A stretch of 64,000 nucleotides of DNA from Malania oleifera (GCF_029873635.1 NC_080423.1:96681025-96745024), one strand, 5' to 3'. Shown: positions 24,546 to 37,137, counted from the stretch's first letter. Notes: generated by a model from the sequence alone, not told the origin. Translations and numbers: made by a program.

Positions 24546-24589
24546 TCAATTGATTATTAGTCTACATAGTATGACTAATAATCAATTGA
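24546..24589. repeat. Perfect 17-bp inverted repeat with 10-nt loop
   Basis: TCAATTGATTATTAGTC (24546-24562) is the exact reverse complement of 24573-24589, separated by TACATAGTAT. It lies between the TRIM and the end of the Athila-like protease remnant. It may be a tiny foldback or an RNA hairpin; its role is unknown. Confidence 0.85.
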
Positions 24590-24660
24590 ACTTCATTAAT
24601 TGATTTGTCTCACATGTACGATGAAGCATGAATGTATAGTAACTCCTCAAATTTTGGAGT

Positions 24661-25458
24661 CTAACCGTGAACTTCAAAGACCTCAACTATATCGAGAAGA
24701 GATCGGAAGTGCTCCGCTTCGGGGTTCTCAACACAGTCGTCCTCTACAACATTTACCAAGCATGCTTCAAGAGGGTCTTCACAAGAGAAAGCATCCAAGT
24801 GTTCCCGCAGAATAACATCAATGCTATTAGCTTCAAACACATCACCATCATCCCTAACTTGCTTCATGACATTAAAAATGTTATGTTCAGCAGTCATGTT
24901 CCCAAATGAGATTTTCATCAAACCATTCCTGCATTGGATGTTAGAATTTCTCGTAGTAAGGAATGGTCTACCAAGGATAATTGGGATATGGGAATTTTTG
25001 GTCACCACTTGTTGAGTATCCAGTACCACAAAATCAACAGGGTAAAAGAATTAATCCACTTGAACTAAAACATCCTCCACGACTCCTTTAGGAATTCTAA
25101 TTATTATATCTGCCAGTTCTAAAGCCATCTTTGCTGGCTTCAACTCTCCCAACCCAAGTTGTTCATACACAGAGTAGGGGAGAAGATTAACACTCGCCCC
25201 CAAATTAAGCAAGGCACGCTCGAATTTGAATTCCCCTGTCACTATGGAAATGATCAGGTTCCCAGGGTCATTGTATTTGGGAGGTGTAGTTGCATTCAGA
25301 ATTGAGCTCACTTGTTCAGCCAAAAGGACTTTGCTATGCACATTATGCTTACACTTCACAGTGCATAGATCCTTTAAAAATTTAGCATATGCAGGCACTT
25401 GCTTTATGGTATCAAGTAAAGGTATGTTTACCTTCACTTGTTGGAACAATTCAAGCAT
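24661..25458 (-). pseudogene. Aspartic protease part of an Athila/Tat-type Ty3/gypsy element
   Basis: Two frames (25458-25051 and 25029-24661) cover a retropepsin-like domain. The active-site loop reads LNLGASVNLLP where the family normally has DLGAS, so the catalytic Asp appears replaced by Asn. Downstream are the flap region with RIPKGVVEDVLVQVD and the conserved ILGRPFL segment followed by CRNG. Sequence continues to about 24600 and is then lost. The frame break between the two parts and the active-site change show a dead copy. Confidence 0.82.
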
Positions 25459-25479
25459 TTTAGCATTACATCTTCCCTT

Positions 25480-27548
25480 TTGAAGAGCCTTGAGTCTTTG
25501 TGGGTACAGGATGACTATTGGATCTTTTGCAACAACATTCTCACCCTCAATCTCTTAGGGCTCTTGCGTCACCTCATTACTCTTAGATTCATGAATAGGC
25601 TCTTTGAAAACATTGCTTGAAAAGCCTTCATCATTTCTTTTTGAAATCTCTTTTTGCGGAATTTTTCTTTCAACTTTCTTACCACTTCTAAGGGTAATGG
25701 ATTGAGCATGCTCCATAGTCACCTCAGAGTCACTAGTACTCGCAATACTATGTTGACCCACTGGATTAGCTTGGGGTTGAGATGGAAATTTACCTTTTTC
25801 TTATTGAAGTACCCCAACAACGATGTTCAACTTAGTAATTTAAGCTTTCATGTCCCCAATAGATTAAGTGATTTGAGAAATTGATTGACTCGTTTGGGCT
25901 ATGAACTGTTGCATTTGATCCTCTAGACTTCTTTTATGAGGGGGTTGGTATGGTGGAACATGTTGTTGCCGTGGAGGGGCATATGCTTGAGGATGATTTT
26001 GAGCATACCCCCGAGAACCTTGGCTTTGATGAAATTGGGTTCCTTGCCCTTGAAAATTTTGTGGGGCATGGTGATTGAAACTTTGAGTAGGAAATGAAGG
26101 ATTAGCCACCTCTTGATTCCTCCAACTAAAGTTAGGGTGATTTGACCCCCCTTTGTTGTAAGTTTCAAAGTATGGATTGTTGAAGAGCCTTTTGAATTGA
26201 TTCAAAGAATTCACACTTGCCTGACCACTAATCACTTCTTTTAGGGAGGGAATTGTCGGACACTCACTAGTGGAGTGTTCTTGGGTCTCACAAATTGCAC
26301 AAACCTTTTCCAATCTAGGTCCAGTGGTAACCTTTTTCATTTGCAAAACCTCCATTTGCGTTGTGTGGTTTGCAATCTTAACTAACATATCGTCCTTTTC
26401 TTTGATTGGTACATCCCTCCGCCACCCTGAATACCAAGGTGCCTCAATGTTCCAACGGATTGAGAAGTGCCCCAAGTTTGGGCTCGTTCCGCAAAAACAT
26501 CAAAGTAATCTAATGCATCCTTGGGTGATTTGTTTAAAAACTCGCCATTGCACATCAAGTCTATATACTGGTGATTCTTAGGTCAAAGCCCTTGCATGAA
26601 AAAGTTCACAATTTGCCAAGTATCTAGACCATGATGTGGAATGGTTTGTAAAAGCTCCTTGAAGCATTCCCACACTTGATGAAATTCTTCATTAGGTTTT
26701 TCAGAAAAATTTTGAATTTGTTAGGTCAAATCAATGGTTTTTTGTGTAGGAAAGAACTTCTTCAAGAAGTTTCTTTGCATCTCTTCCCAAAATGTAATAG
26801 AATGAGGTTTAAGGGAATATAACCATGACTTAGCTTTATCCTTTAAAGAAAAAGGGATAAGCTTAAGTTTAACCATATCTTCAGGGACAACGGGGTTAGT
26901 AAGAGTTGAACAAACCTCTTCAAATTCCTTCAGATGTAAATAAGGGGACTCTGAATCCATCCCATATAATGTGGGCACCATCTTAATCATTTCAGGTTTC
27001 AACACAATGTGGCGAGCTTGCATTGGTAAACGAATACAAGAGGGCTTAATAGACCTTGGAGGATTGAAATAATCTCCTAATGTTCTTGCATGTTGAATGG
27101 CGGGAACATTAGGGACATTTTGTTAATTTGGGGCATATTAAAAGTTTTGAAAATTTTGAAATTGTTGTGCCCCCATTCCTTCTTGGTCTTGCATATTGCG
27201 TTGATTTCCAAAGAAAGGCAGTTGCCCCACTTGACCTTGGTGAAAGGGTTGGTTGTTGTAACCCCCTTGATTAGCTTGAGCGAATAAAGGGTTGGCTTCT
27301 CCATATTAGGGTGGAGCATTCCTAAGAGAATGAATTGGGCCTCCATTTCCATCCCTCTCATGTGGCAGTTCTTGGTTATTTTCGGGTTCCAACGCCATTG
27401 GTCTTCTAGAGGATGAGGGTCCTCTTTGGAAATTTATGGATGGAGATGATTCGATGGGCTCTTCTGAGAATTCTAAGTGACGTTGAACTAATCTAGAAGG
27501 CCACTCCTTAACTAGCCTATTAGTTCCGTCATGAACCCAACTCGACAT
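25480..27548 (-). pseudogene. gag: Gag of the Athila/Tat-type element
   Basis: Fragments in several frames, all minus: an N-terminal segment (27548-27306), a linker (27361-27077), the retrotransposon Gag core (27023-26721, with HLKEFEEVCSTL and SITFWEEMQRNFLKKFFP), and a C-terminal segment (26475-25864) with a zinc knuckle CAICETQEHSTSEC (CX2CX4HX4C), then NHPNFSWRNQ and a Gln/Pro-rich stretch. This order is typical of Athila/Tat Gag. Multiple stops and frameshifts make it non-functional. It precedes the protease on the same strand. Confidence 0.85.
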
Positions 27549-27826
27549 ACACTATGATAACAAAATTCAAGAAAATGAAGAAAAAATAATAATAATTAGT
27601 TCCTGCAAAAGAAACAAAATGTTACTACAAGTTAATATAAAACGTTTAGGTGGTACAACCGTCCATGGAAAACAAGGAAATGTAAATACAAATAAATGTG
27701 CAAAAAAAAGTAAATAAATATATAATAGTTAGTACAAGTAGGCGAAAGAAAAACCAGCCATTGTATGTACATATATATATAGATATATAGTATTATGCAC
27801 TTTTTTTTCTCCAAACTTACACAGAA

Positions 27827-27844
27827 TCCCCAGCAACGGCGCAA
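27827..27844 (-). other. Primer binding site of the Athila-type element
   Basis: On the minus strand TTGCGCCGTTGCTGGGGA follows the LTR end after a few bases. It matches the tRNA-Asp type PBS (TGGCGCCGTTGCCGGGGA) with two differences. The leader between it and gag (27549-27826) holds only short AT-rich runs. Confidence 0.8.
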
Positions 27845-27848
27845 AAAA

Positions 27849-29160
27849 TGCTTGTCATTTTATTTTGTTCATCATTGTCCAATTCCCAAGCGTAGGAAAA
27901 TTCCATTGTCAAGCAAAGTAATCTTGGAGTCCCGAGGTCATTTCCACAAGGATTCAATTGGGAAGTTTAAGAGTCCGTACGTCACAGATTAACTCAGAGT
28001 GAGATGTGTGGGGATTGATTTTAATGAATACAACTATCACTTGATTATAACAATTTAATTAAAGCGCTAGGCTTTAGATTTCATCCTAATCTCATCAATG
28101 GTAATCAAATCTCACATCTTTATAACTCAACCAACATCAATATACCTATTGAACTTGATCGAAAAATATATCAATTGAAATGCATAGATCTAACAAAAAT
28201 TGTTGATTAATGTCAAATGAAAATATTTTAGCAAACTTTTCGAATATAAGAACAAAAGCATTGGTTGTAGCAAGATTTAACTTGTCCTACAATCAATCAA
28301 GAAGTTTTACAAAACTAAAAGTTTTTAGAAAAAGATCATTGAACATTAATCAATTTTAAACATAAAATACTTGAAGACTGAGGTGAGAATTACCATAAAG
28401 GGATGTAGGACTCCACCCTTAGCCTACTTGAATTTAGTTTGGCCATTAGAACGAAAAGAAGAAATACTTAAAATAAATACTTCTGAAGGTTTACAAGGAA
28501 ATGAGAGAGAGAATACAAGAAAATGAGGTAGCTCCTCCTTTTTAAGGCTAACACAAACCTCTTATTTATAGGTTGAAAAACTACTCCCTCCACTCCAAAA
28601 CCTAACACAATTTATTAGTTACACTCCTATACCTACCACAAACACCTCCACCTACCAAAATGGTAGTTTGCACTCCTTATGTTGTTGAAATTTATTGTTT
28701 AATCTCGTCACCTTTCTTCCAGCTCAAGTTTGGACAGCTAAACATTGTAATTTGGACTTCCTCGTGAAATGTAAATTTGTAGGGCTTGAAGTCTTTTTTG
28801 CAATGAAACCAAGTTTGCATAAATTGGATAACCAAGTCAAACGTTATGACTGATTTACCAAATTGCAGAAAACTGCTACATTACTTCAATTGACCCAAAT
28901 TAAAGCACTCTTGGATGTTATTCAATTCTTCCAAACATCGTTCCTTACTTCACAAATTAGTACTTTGAATCTTTAAAGTCTTTTTAGGCCATTCCATACT
29001 CCACACAAGGGCTAATCATTATTTAATGAAATTTACTTACAAATGACAAAAATCACACAATAAGTTTTATATGCATGTTACGTAGATGATTTAACTTATT
29101 TATGTGCACTAAGATGGCGTATAAATGTTCATAAATATGCAATATTATGTACTAATCACA
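27849..29160 (-). mobile_element. Athila-type LTR (1312 bp)
   Basis: On the minus strand it begins TGTGATTAGTACATAA at 29160 and ends GACAAGCA at 27849, just before the PBS. A G-rich tract (AAGTTCGGGGG) lies directly upstream of the start, as a PPT would. The LTR therefore has a PBS on one side and a PPT on the other, so internal sequence of the same family flanks it on both sides. Confidence 0.75.
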
Positions 29161-32100
29161 CCCCCGAACTTGCACATTGCTAGTCCCTAGCAATCAAAAT
29201 AATTTTAAAGAAAACTTCAAATAAGTACAAAATTAGAAAATAAAGCCACTTTCGTAGGGAAAAACGATTGCATTTAGCGCATGCAACAAGCCTTTAAACC
29301 CCTAGGGTCCCCCTAGTGGACGAGTTAAGTCTCGTGCGGGCTTGTAGAGATGATACCCACAAACATCTTCCATGCTGTCAAAAGAAAATAGAAATGACTA
29401 CAGTAAAAATAAAAAGAAAGAACAACAAAAAATAAAATAAAATAAACTACTACTACCTCAAAACAAAAAATAAAACTTAAAACAAGCACTCCCTTATCCA
29501 AGTTATGAATTTTAAACTAGCCCAATAAATAGAATGCTCAATTAATTAATTTACTTATAAATAATACAAAGTTTTAGAGAAAAACTCAAATGTATCAATC
29601 CAACTCTCGATGTGTAAGGGAATTTAGCCATTCAAATAATTCAAGTTATCCAAATGCATATGAATTTAGATCATTCCATTTTTGAGTGTTGACTTCAAGA
29701 CCTTCCATGGATTCTCTCAAAATAAAACCTCTCATTGAAAATAGGGTAAACATCCACCCAAGAACTCGTGTGAACAAGAGTATTTGACTAGCCAATTTCA
29801 AGTATAATTCACATGAATAGAAAAATGGCACAGATGGAAACAAGTCTCAAAAAATTAGTAATGAATTACAATATTGATAAGTGGCATGTTAGCGGCACAT
29901 GATTCATTAAAATTATTCAACATTGAAACACACGGCAATTCTTAGAATCAAAAAGGATTTTCATTGGTTGTAATGTAATTCGGGTAAGAAGGAAAGGAAA
30001 TCAAAATTGTGATGCCTTTTAATGTGGCTTAGGACATACCTATGACGATCACAAATTCTAACCTATCCAAACACATAGTTAAACACCCAAACATAAATGG
30101 GATTGAAGAGAACAACACCATACAAGGTTGTAAACCACAATCTTCAAGAAGCTATTGCGCGAGAGGGCTACAAATGGGGCATTAAATACGGCACCAACGT
30201 GCTAATTATAAAGGGTATGCCTTGAGTTTTCTTTTCTTTTTTTTTGTTTTTCTTCTTCTTCTTTTTTTTTTTTTGAACGAACTCTTACCCAGTCCTATGT
30301 TCCTTCAACGTTTACAAGCCACTACCAATGATATCCATCCAACATTGCCAACCCTTGAACAATATTTACCCATAAAAGATTTCCCTAAGCTGGCCAGAAT
30401 GGAAAAACACTAATGGCTCAAAAAAATGGTACCAATGATCTTGAAAGTTAGAAGAATTAAGGCTCCAATTTTCAAGAAGGCCTAGGATCATGTTCTATAA
30501 ATTGCCATGATTCAGTATTGAATAATAATAAGGCTTATATATATGTCACTAACATTGGAAACTTATTGGTATTGCAAAATTGAATGAAAGTTAACCCCCA
30601 ATTGAAAGATAGGCACCAATATATCAAGAAGGTTTAAGTCTCCACTCGATTTGTAAGGATTTCATTCACAAGCATTATTAACTCAAATATGTTTCAAATG
30701 GCTTGTAGATATGCATGAGTGAGATGCCAATTGATGATTTAAGCATGTCTCAAACAAAGTATTACACTAAGTCTATGAATCACATAAGAGCATACTAGAA
30801 ATCAAACAGAGTTTAAATTCACTCATCAAAAGGTCTTCTCTCTTTCTCACTTTTTTTTCAAAAATAGAAAAAAAAATTGAATGATTGATATCTCCACACC
30901 GCCGAACTTAAATTATGCGTGCCCTCAATGTATATAGATGAAATACGAAGAAAAGATTTGGGAGAGTGAGGAGAAGGTATCACCTTGAGAATGAATCTAC
31001 GACATATCTACAATTAATGGGTTAGAAAACAGACAAAACACCAAAATCAAAGTAAATGTCTGGGCTGCGCACGCCGGCAATCTTATCCCTGACAACAAAT
31101 TTGAGAAACTAGGAAAAGAAAGCCTTTATTTGATGAGGTTTTTCTCTGTCCTTCCAGATTTGAATGATCTACCTGCAACCAACACAGACAATGGGATAAG
31201 GAGACAGATTATCCACCCTTTCAAAAAGGTCGGGAATATGAGATGTAATTGTGCCTATAAATGGAAGTGAATGCACAAGGGTTAGGAACTCAAGACATCA
31301 GTTTGATCTTGCACTCCAAAATTTCCTAACTTCTCTTAAAGACTCTCAATCATCCCTATGGCAGGATCATCTTCCAACCCAATTCTGGATCTGAATGTAG
31401 GCACCAGATGTGACAACCAGTCCTAATGAGCTACTAGATATATCCCTGGTCTATCTTATTTTTCCCCTCAACTCCAAGGTGATGTGATTGAGGACTGAAA
31501 TGGTAATGGCCACAATATCCGATACAAGTGCAGCTTCCCATGCGATTTCTTTGAGTGCTCAAGTGGTCACTTCGATATCTCACTGACCCAACGTCTATAG
31601 AGTCGAAACACTACTGTGAACCGCCTCCAAAATGAGATTTCCTTTCTGCAGCAGAAATCCTGAGAAGACCAACAAAAAATAAAAGACTGCGGCAATGCAG
31701 AAATAAAGAGCTTAAGCGAGAGGTCAAGAACTAAGGAAACTGGTGAAAAATTACTCCAACGATCTTGGGCTAGGGTTCGGGTAGTAGGGCTGGGACGAAA
31801 GTTGGGAGCATTTCCAGTAGGAACATAAACTGACTCAAAGCCATGGTGCAAGTAAAGAAAGGGCAAGACCTCATGCTTTTCAACTTGAGGGGGGGAGGCA
31901 TGACATGACAGAGATCGGTCTAAGGGTCTTCTTGTTTTTTTGCTCTTTTTTTTTTTTTGGACACAAATAGACCAAGTACCAAGGGTCTGTGTAAACCTCT
32001 CCCCCAACTTGAAATTGTACATTATCCTTAAAAATGTTGTATTCCTTAGTTGTCCAAAGTGATGGAATGATGCAAAACCTGTGAAAGGGGTAGAAAGAAT

Positions 32101-32235
32101 ACGATTGGAGAAACGAGGAGGAGAACAAGAACAATTAAAGAAAAAGAAAAAAAAATAAAAATAAAAATACAAGAACCATAAAAATAAAATAAAGAAAATG
32201 AAAATATATACAAGACCACGAGACTAAATGTGGTC
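29161..32235 (-). mobile_element. 3' untranslated internal region of the Athila-type element
   Basis: This 3 kb lies between the end of integrase (about 32240) and the LTR. It holds no sense coding sequence that I can recognise. A second PPT-like motif (AAGTTCGGCGG on the minus strand) lies near 30896-30908. A + strand gene-like unit occupies 31250-31765. The long minus-strand open frame at 31567-32172 has no recognisable domain and overlaps that unit in antisense. Confidence 0.6.
31250..31765 (+). pseudogene. Decayed antisense coiled-coil gene in the 3' region of the Athila-type element
   Basis: On the + strand, opposite to gag-pol, a TATA-like CCTATAAATGG (about 31251-31261) precedes a 100-base leader and an ATG near 31359 opening MAGSSSNPILDLNVG. 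Further on, a frame reads NRLQNEISFLQQKS, a stop, then EDQQKIKDCGNAEIKSLSER, with heptads suggesting a coiled coil. Stops and frame changes separate the parts. Extra antisense reading frames between pol and 3' LTR are known in Tat/Athila elements; assigning this to them is an inference. Function unknown. Confidence 0.5.
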
Positions 32236-32239
32236 TAAG

Positions 32240-34440
32240 TGAGGAGAGGTTCTGGTAGTAAAACTGGATCCACCAATTCCTCTCCAATGCTAACACGAGG
32301 GAAGGACAACGGAAAATCTTTTAAAAATGGTTTTAGACGTTGCCATTTCCTTGAAAACAATTACCATCTTTGGGATTTTCAATATCCACAGTGCCATGAG
32401 GGGTAAACCGTCCTTACTATGTAAGGGGACCTATCCAACGGGACTATTAGATACTTACAACACAAGTGAAGCCTAGAATCGTACACATAAGACTTTTTGG
32501 TTAGGTGTCAAATTGTCTCTCACCAAATATGTTTCATCATGATAACACCTTACCCTTCTCTATATAAATTATAAACGAGTTATCATAAGCATCTCTTACT
32601 TTCTTCAAGTTCATTTAGTTGCAAAACGACGATGGGGTCAACAGCCAACCATTCCAAGATTGGAATTCAAAGTTTAATGGCCCACCAGCAGGCTTTATGT
32701 TCCATTTCCACAAAGTAAATGGCAAGTCTTACCAATAAAACTAGCCTATAAGGAGACATACCCAAAATAGTTTTGAAAAAAGTGTAGTATGCCCAAAGCG
32801 CAGGCATAAATAATCTCAAGGACCAAGTCTTTACGGTTCGGGTTTACCTTTTTTCAAGAATAATTTAATCTGCCTATTAGCCAATTCCACTGCCCACTAG
32901 TTTGCCAGGTGATTAGGCCATTAGTTTGGGTTGAAATTTACGTAGAAATTTATGCGATACAATATTTTTTCCTTATATAAAGTTTCAAAAGATCTATTAC
33001 AGAAAGGAAATGTAAAGCCGTCATCACTAATGAGTGCTTCAGGCATCCAAAAACAAGATAAAACATTTTTATTTTAAAAAAAAAAAACTTAATCATACCT
33101 TTGTGATTGTTAGTTCTCGTTAGAATAGTCTCTACCATTTGGATACATAATCCACCGCTGCTAAAAGAATGTACAGATAGCCAAAGGAGGAGGGGAAAGG
33201 ACTCATAAAATCGATGCCCAAACAATCAAATTTTCAATAATCAAAAAAGGGTTTTAAAGGGATCAATTTCTATGTGTGATCCCTCTATATGTGGCATTGT
33301 CACACCGTTTGCAAAATTCAGAACCGTCTTTTTCTTTAAAAAGAGTGGGCAGCAAAAACCACTTTGTAAATTTGTGCAGTGGTTTTTCTTGAAAAGAAAT
33401 GCCACCATAGGTTCCAATGATAGAATGATGATGCCACCTTGAGTCTCTTAATTGGCATTACATCTTCTCAAATACTGGTCTGGACAAGATTTAAACAAGT
33501 ATGGGTCTCATAAAAGAACGTTTTTGACCTCAGCTAGGAAATTTTGTCTATCTTGGGATTCCAATGACAAAGAGTTGCCGAAACAACACGAGATAGTTAA
33601 CATGTCGAGTACCAAGGTAAGTCACCACAAGGAACAATGTTCACCGAGAGAGAAGAAACTATCTTGATAGGAATTGTGTTGTAGAGGCGTATCAAATACC
33701 AGTCGGGACAAATGATCAGCCCACAACATTTTCAACTCCTTTCGTGTCTTTAAGATTAAATCAAATTCTTGAAGGGAGTAAGAGTAGTAGATTCCACGGA
33801 TGAGCTTTGGCTTAGCATCCTGCTAAGGGAGCAGACTTGAGCGCAGCATGATCTATTGTAAAACCAACCAATAGGTGAACAAATGAGATATGACCGAAAC
33901 TTGTCCAGGGCAAAAAACTATTGCTAGATAGCTAGAACTCTTTTATGTGATAGTGTAACTCATTTGTGCATCATTTAAGAGTTCTACTAACGTAGTACAC
34001 CACGCAAAAGATACTCCCTCTACACTAGCACGCTACACATGGGCATAATCCAATTGCATCACATCTAAGTCAAAAAGGCATCTTTCCAATCTGGTGGTTT
34101 GCATTAGGCGAAGAAAATTTAACATTTTTTTAGTTTTGAAAAAGCCGTTCACATGCAATGTGTCCACTCAAATGGGATACATCCTTAGCAAAAAGGTTGC
34201 ACAAAGGTGTGCAATGACACGAATTCTTTATAAACCTTCTATAAAAAACTGAGGTCCAAGGAAGGGACCGCACGTCCTTGATGCAAGTTGTGGTAGGCAA
34301 ATTTGAAATAATTTCACATGACGTGTATACCTCATACCCTTAGCAGAACAATGTGGCTCAACAACAATACCTTGTGTCCCAATAAAATGACATTTTTACC
34401 AATTTAAGATGAGATTTTTCTCCTCAATCTAGTGAGGATT
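32240..34440 (-). pseudogene. pol: pol remnant (RT end, RNase H, integrase) of the Athila-type element
   Basis: On the minus strand, in shifting frames: end of RT (34400-34100, with FYRRFIKN and CNLFAKDVS), RNase H end and linker (about 33900-33690, with a readable DHLSRL), integrase zinc-binding segment (FCKRCD near 33320), integrase core C-terminal part (GMSPYRLV and EHKA near 32700) and the post-core segment (VRTV and GNCFQ near 32360). The order and motifs are those of Ty3/gypsy pol. Many stops and indels are present. Sequence upstream of the RT end is missing. Confidence 0.85.
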
Positions 34441-34464
34441 TGGGGGATTTTGTCGGAATAGTGA

Positions 34465-34560
34465 TGATTTTAAAACCGTCACTCTAAAACTCTTAAAACG
34501 TCACTAGTAGTGTTATTAGTGACGGTTTCTCCTAACTGTCACTACTAGTCTATCATTTAA
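34465..34560. repeat. Clustered ACCGTCACT / AGTGACGGTTT motifs, CACTA-like subterminal sequence
   Basis: AACCGTCACT, ACGTCACTAGTAGTG, TTAGTGACGGTTT and AACTGTCACTACTAG occur in both orientations within 100 bp. Such motifs are common in subterminal regions of plant CACTA transposons. No clear CACTA terminus or transposase is present in the window, so this is tentative. Confidence 0.35.
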
Positions 34561-34772
34561 AACTAAAATTAAACTATGTACCCAATTAGGAGTGAGCATG
34601 CATAATTTCGAGAAAACCCGAAATTCAACGATAAAGAGACCAATTTCAGTCAATTCGGTTCACGTCAATCACGAAATAGGGTCACGGTTCGAGGCCGAGG
34701 TTATTGATTTTACCAATTTTGGTTCATGGTTAACGATTCGAGCTTAACGAATAATAATTATTTTAATTATAA

Positions 34773-34872
34773 NNNNNNNNNNNNNNNNNNNNNNNNNNNN
34801 NNNNNNNNNNNNNNNNNNNNNNNNNNNNNNNNNNNNNNNNNNNNNNNNNNNNNNNNNNNNNNNNNNNNNNNN
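34773..34872. other. Assembly gap, 100 N
   Basis: Exactly 100 undetermined bases. The round length suggests a placeholder of unknown true size, so the sequences on either side need not be adjacent. Confidence 0.99.
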
Positions 34873-36700
34873 TAAGTCCACCATAATACCGCCGACACTA
34901 AAAGGCGCGATGTCTTTTTTGAGCTGAACGGGTTACCTAAGTTAGTAAAGAATTGTCATCGAAAAAATATAGATTTTAAAAGAAAAAACACACACACAGG
35001 ATGATACAATTGCCGATTAAAAAATCAAAGAATGACAATACTTAATAGGAATCCAAGACTACACCTCACAACGGGGCATCTAAACTGGTACTACCGAAGA
35101 GTCATGTTCTTGTATTGCAATCATCAAGGAGGACAAATCGAAATAGAATACAATCATAAACACGGCCGGCCACGGTTTCGAAATCTAGTGCTCTCATATT
35201 ATTTATTTTATTTTTGTATAATACAAAAAAATAATATTTTGTTGAAATTTTTGTTCATGACAGATTAGACAGATTTTTTTGTAGTAGACTAAAAAGATGA
35301 TTTCTAGTGATTTTTCCTAAGTGGAAGAGTCTTTTTTGGTGACTTTGGTTTTTTTTCTTGCCACCACTTGTTTTGTTTTCCCGGAACTTTCCAAAGTATA
35401 CCAAAACAAATCCAGATTTAAATCAAAATGTGAAAATATTTTTTGAATTTCTGAAAATTTCTTTGATTTTGTTGTGAATCTTTCGGGATATACCCGTTAA
35501 AAAGTATATAAGTCAAATTGAAAAACTAAACTTTCGTGGACCGGATAACAAGAGAAATCGGGTGTCCCGGGAGCAAGAATGATGGACCACCAGTTTGTGT
35601 GGGGAAAAAACCATCTTAAAGAGAGTCGTTGGTAACAAGACATATGAATTTTAATCCGCAGGTATATTTGCAAAGCTAACCACATAATTGTCTTCTTATA
35701 AACCTAATACAATCCCGAAACATGTTTAAAATAACAATCGATAGAGAGGTCATATTTATTAAATAATATAGAACTTTAGAATTGATTTTGGTTGAAAATA
35801 TTTGGACAACTGTCACGAGAAACGCGACTCCCACCTTGTCAACCATGCTTGTGAAACGTCCTCACTGGCACTTTCCTTCAAATTTTCCCAGTAAATAAGT
35901 TTCAATCAGCTAAAATTTTGGAAGTTTTTGAAGACATTAATATTTACTGAATTTTTGTGTCTTTGATGAAGTTTCCACCATCCTTTTTTGTTTTTTTTTT
36001 TTTATTTCTTTGATATGGTTAAAAAGAAAGCTATTTTACAAATAAACAAAAATCAACCATCACATCGACTCAACCCAGCCCACCAAGGTCCGTTGCGGGA
36101 AGGGGTAGGTGAAGATGATCAAGCAATGGAAGACAGAGTTCATGAATGTGGTTTTACTATCGTCTTTATGCGCCTCAACGTCTTCCTTTCCTATTGGTGA
36201 ATCTGGGCAGGGATGTTAAGCTCCCAACGTCTTCTCCTCAAGGGTTTGTTCTATAGTTTCGAAACGGAGGCACTGACGAGGTGAGCACCGTCTTCGGAAA
36301 CGAGTTGACTCGGCACTGTAACGACACGGGATCAGTCAAACAACGCCACCTCTGCACTCGTCTAAACTTCGTTATTATCCTCTAAACTCGTAATCATTCT
36401 TTTCGCACTTGCGTGAGATCCACTACGCCCACCTCACAAACAACTAACCACCGCCCTTCCCGAGAGTTATTCTTCGCCTCTAACTCGAGGCACACCGGAG
36501 TGCCTGCTTTAATCGGGGTGATTCGACCACTATGTAACAGTGGAACGGGATCAGAATGGACCTTATTTAAGATCTAGCACTCAAAAAAACTTAGCTGTCG
36601 ATACAACATTAGAAATAGAAAATTTACAATATCTGTAACATCCTCTCCCACCCACCCCAACACATAAACTCATACTCTTATGCGGACATGAGAGGGCACA
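34873..36700. other. Unassigned sequence
   Basis: I see no gene or repeat family here. 36060-36580 is richer in GC than its surroundings but opens no long frame with a recognisable domain. Short frames at 35032-35268 and 35988-36200 carry no known motif. Confidence 0.5.
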
Positions 36701-37097
36701 TTCTAGACTTAAACATTGGTGGCATCATAAGGCAAGAAGAACAATAAGGGAGTGCTGAGCCTGGGGGAACCACAGTATGAGGGAGCAGAATATAAAGGAA
36801 GATTCAGCATGGGAAGAATGATAAAGGAGACTAACATAGACAGGTGGATTAGTGGATGAATGGGGGAACCAAAGGTATTTTGATGAGATGATGAAGCGAA
36901 TGGGATATAGTATGGGAAGAATGATAAATGAAGGAAACATGACATGTGGTGAGTGATGATGGGGGGACAAAGTATGGGATGAAGAATAATGAAGGGAATA
37001 TAGTATGGGAAGAATGATAAAGGGAGAAAACATGACATGTGGTGAGTAATGATGGGGGGAACAAAGTACGCTTGCATTTGATAAATTAAAATAAATA

Positions 37098-37137
<40 letters not shown>

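Noticed and set aside
24600-26581. Plus-strand frames opposite gag and protease
   Set aside because: They are antisense shadows of the retrotransposon genes and show no domain.
31567-32172. 201-codon frame on the minus strand as a possible env-like gene
   Set aside because: Starts in a poly-Phe stretch from an AT-rich run, has no signal peptide or transmembrane pattern of an envelope, and overlaps the better supported + strand unit.
35260-35300. TTTTTTTGTAGTAG as a CACTA transposon terminus paired with 34465-34560
   Set aside because: The terminus lacks the CACTA pentamer, no 3-bp target duplication was found, and the gap lies between the two.
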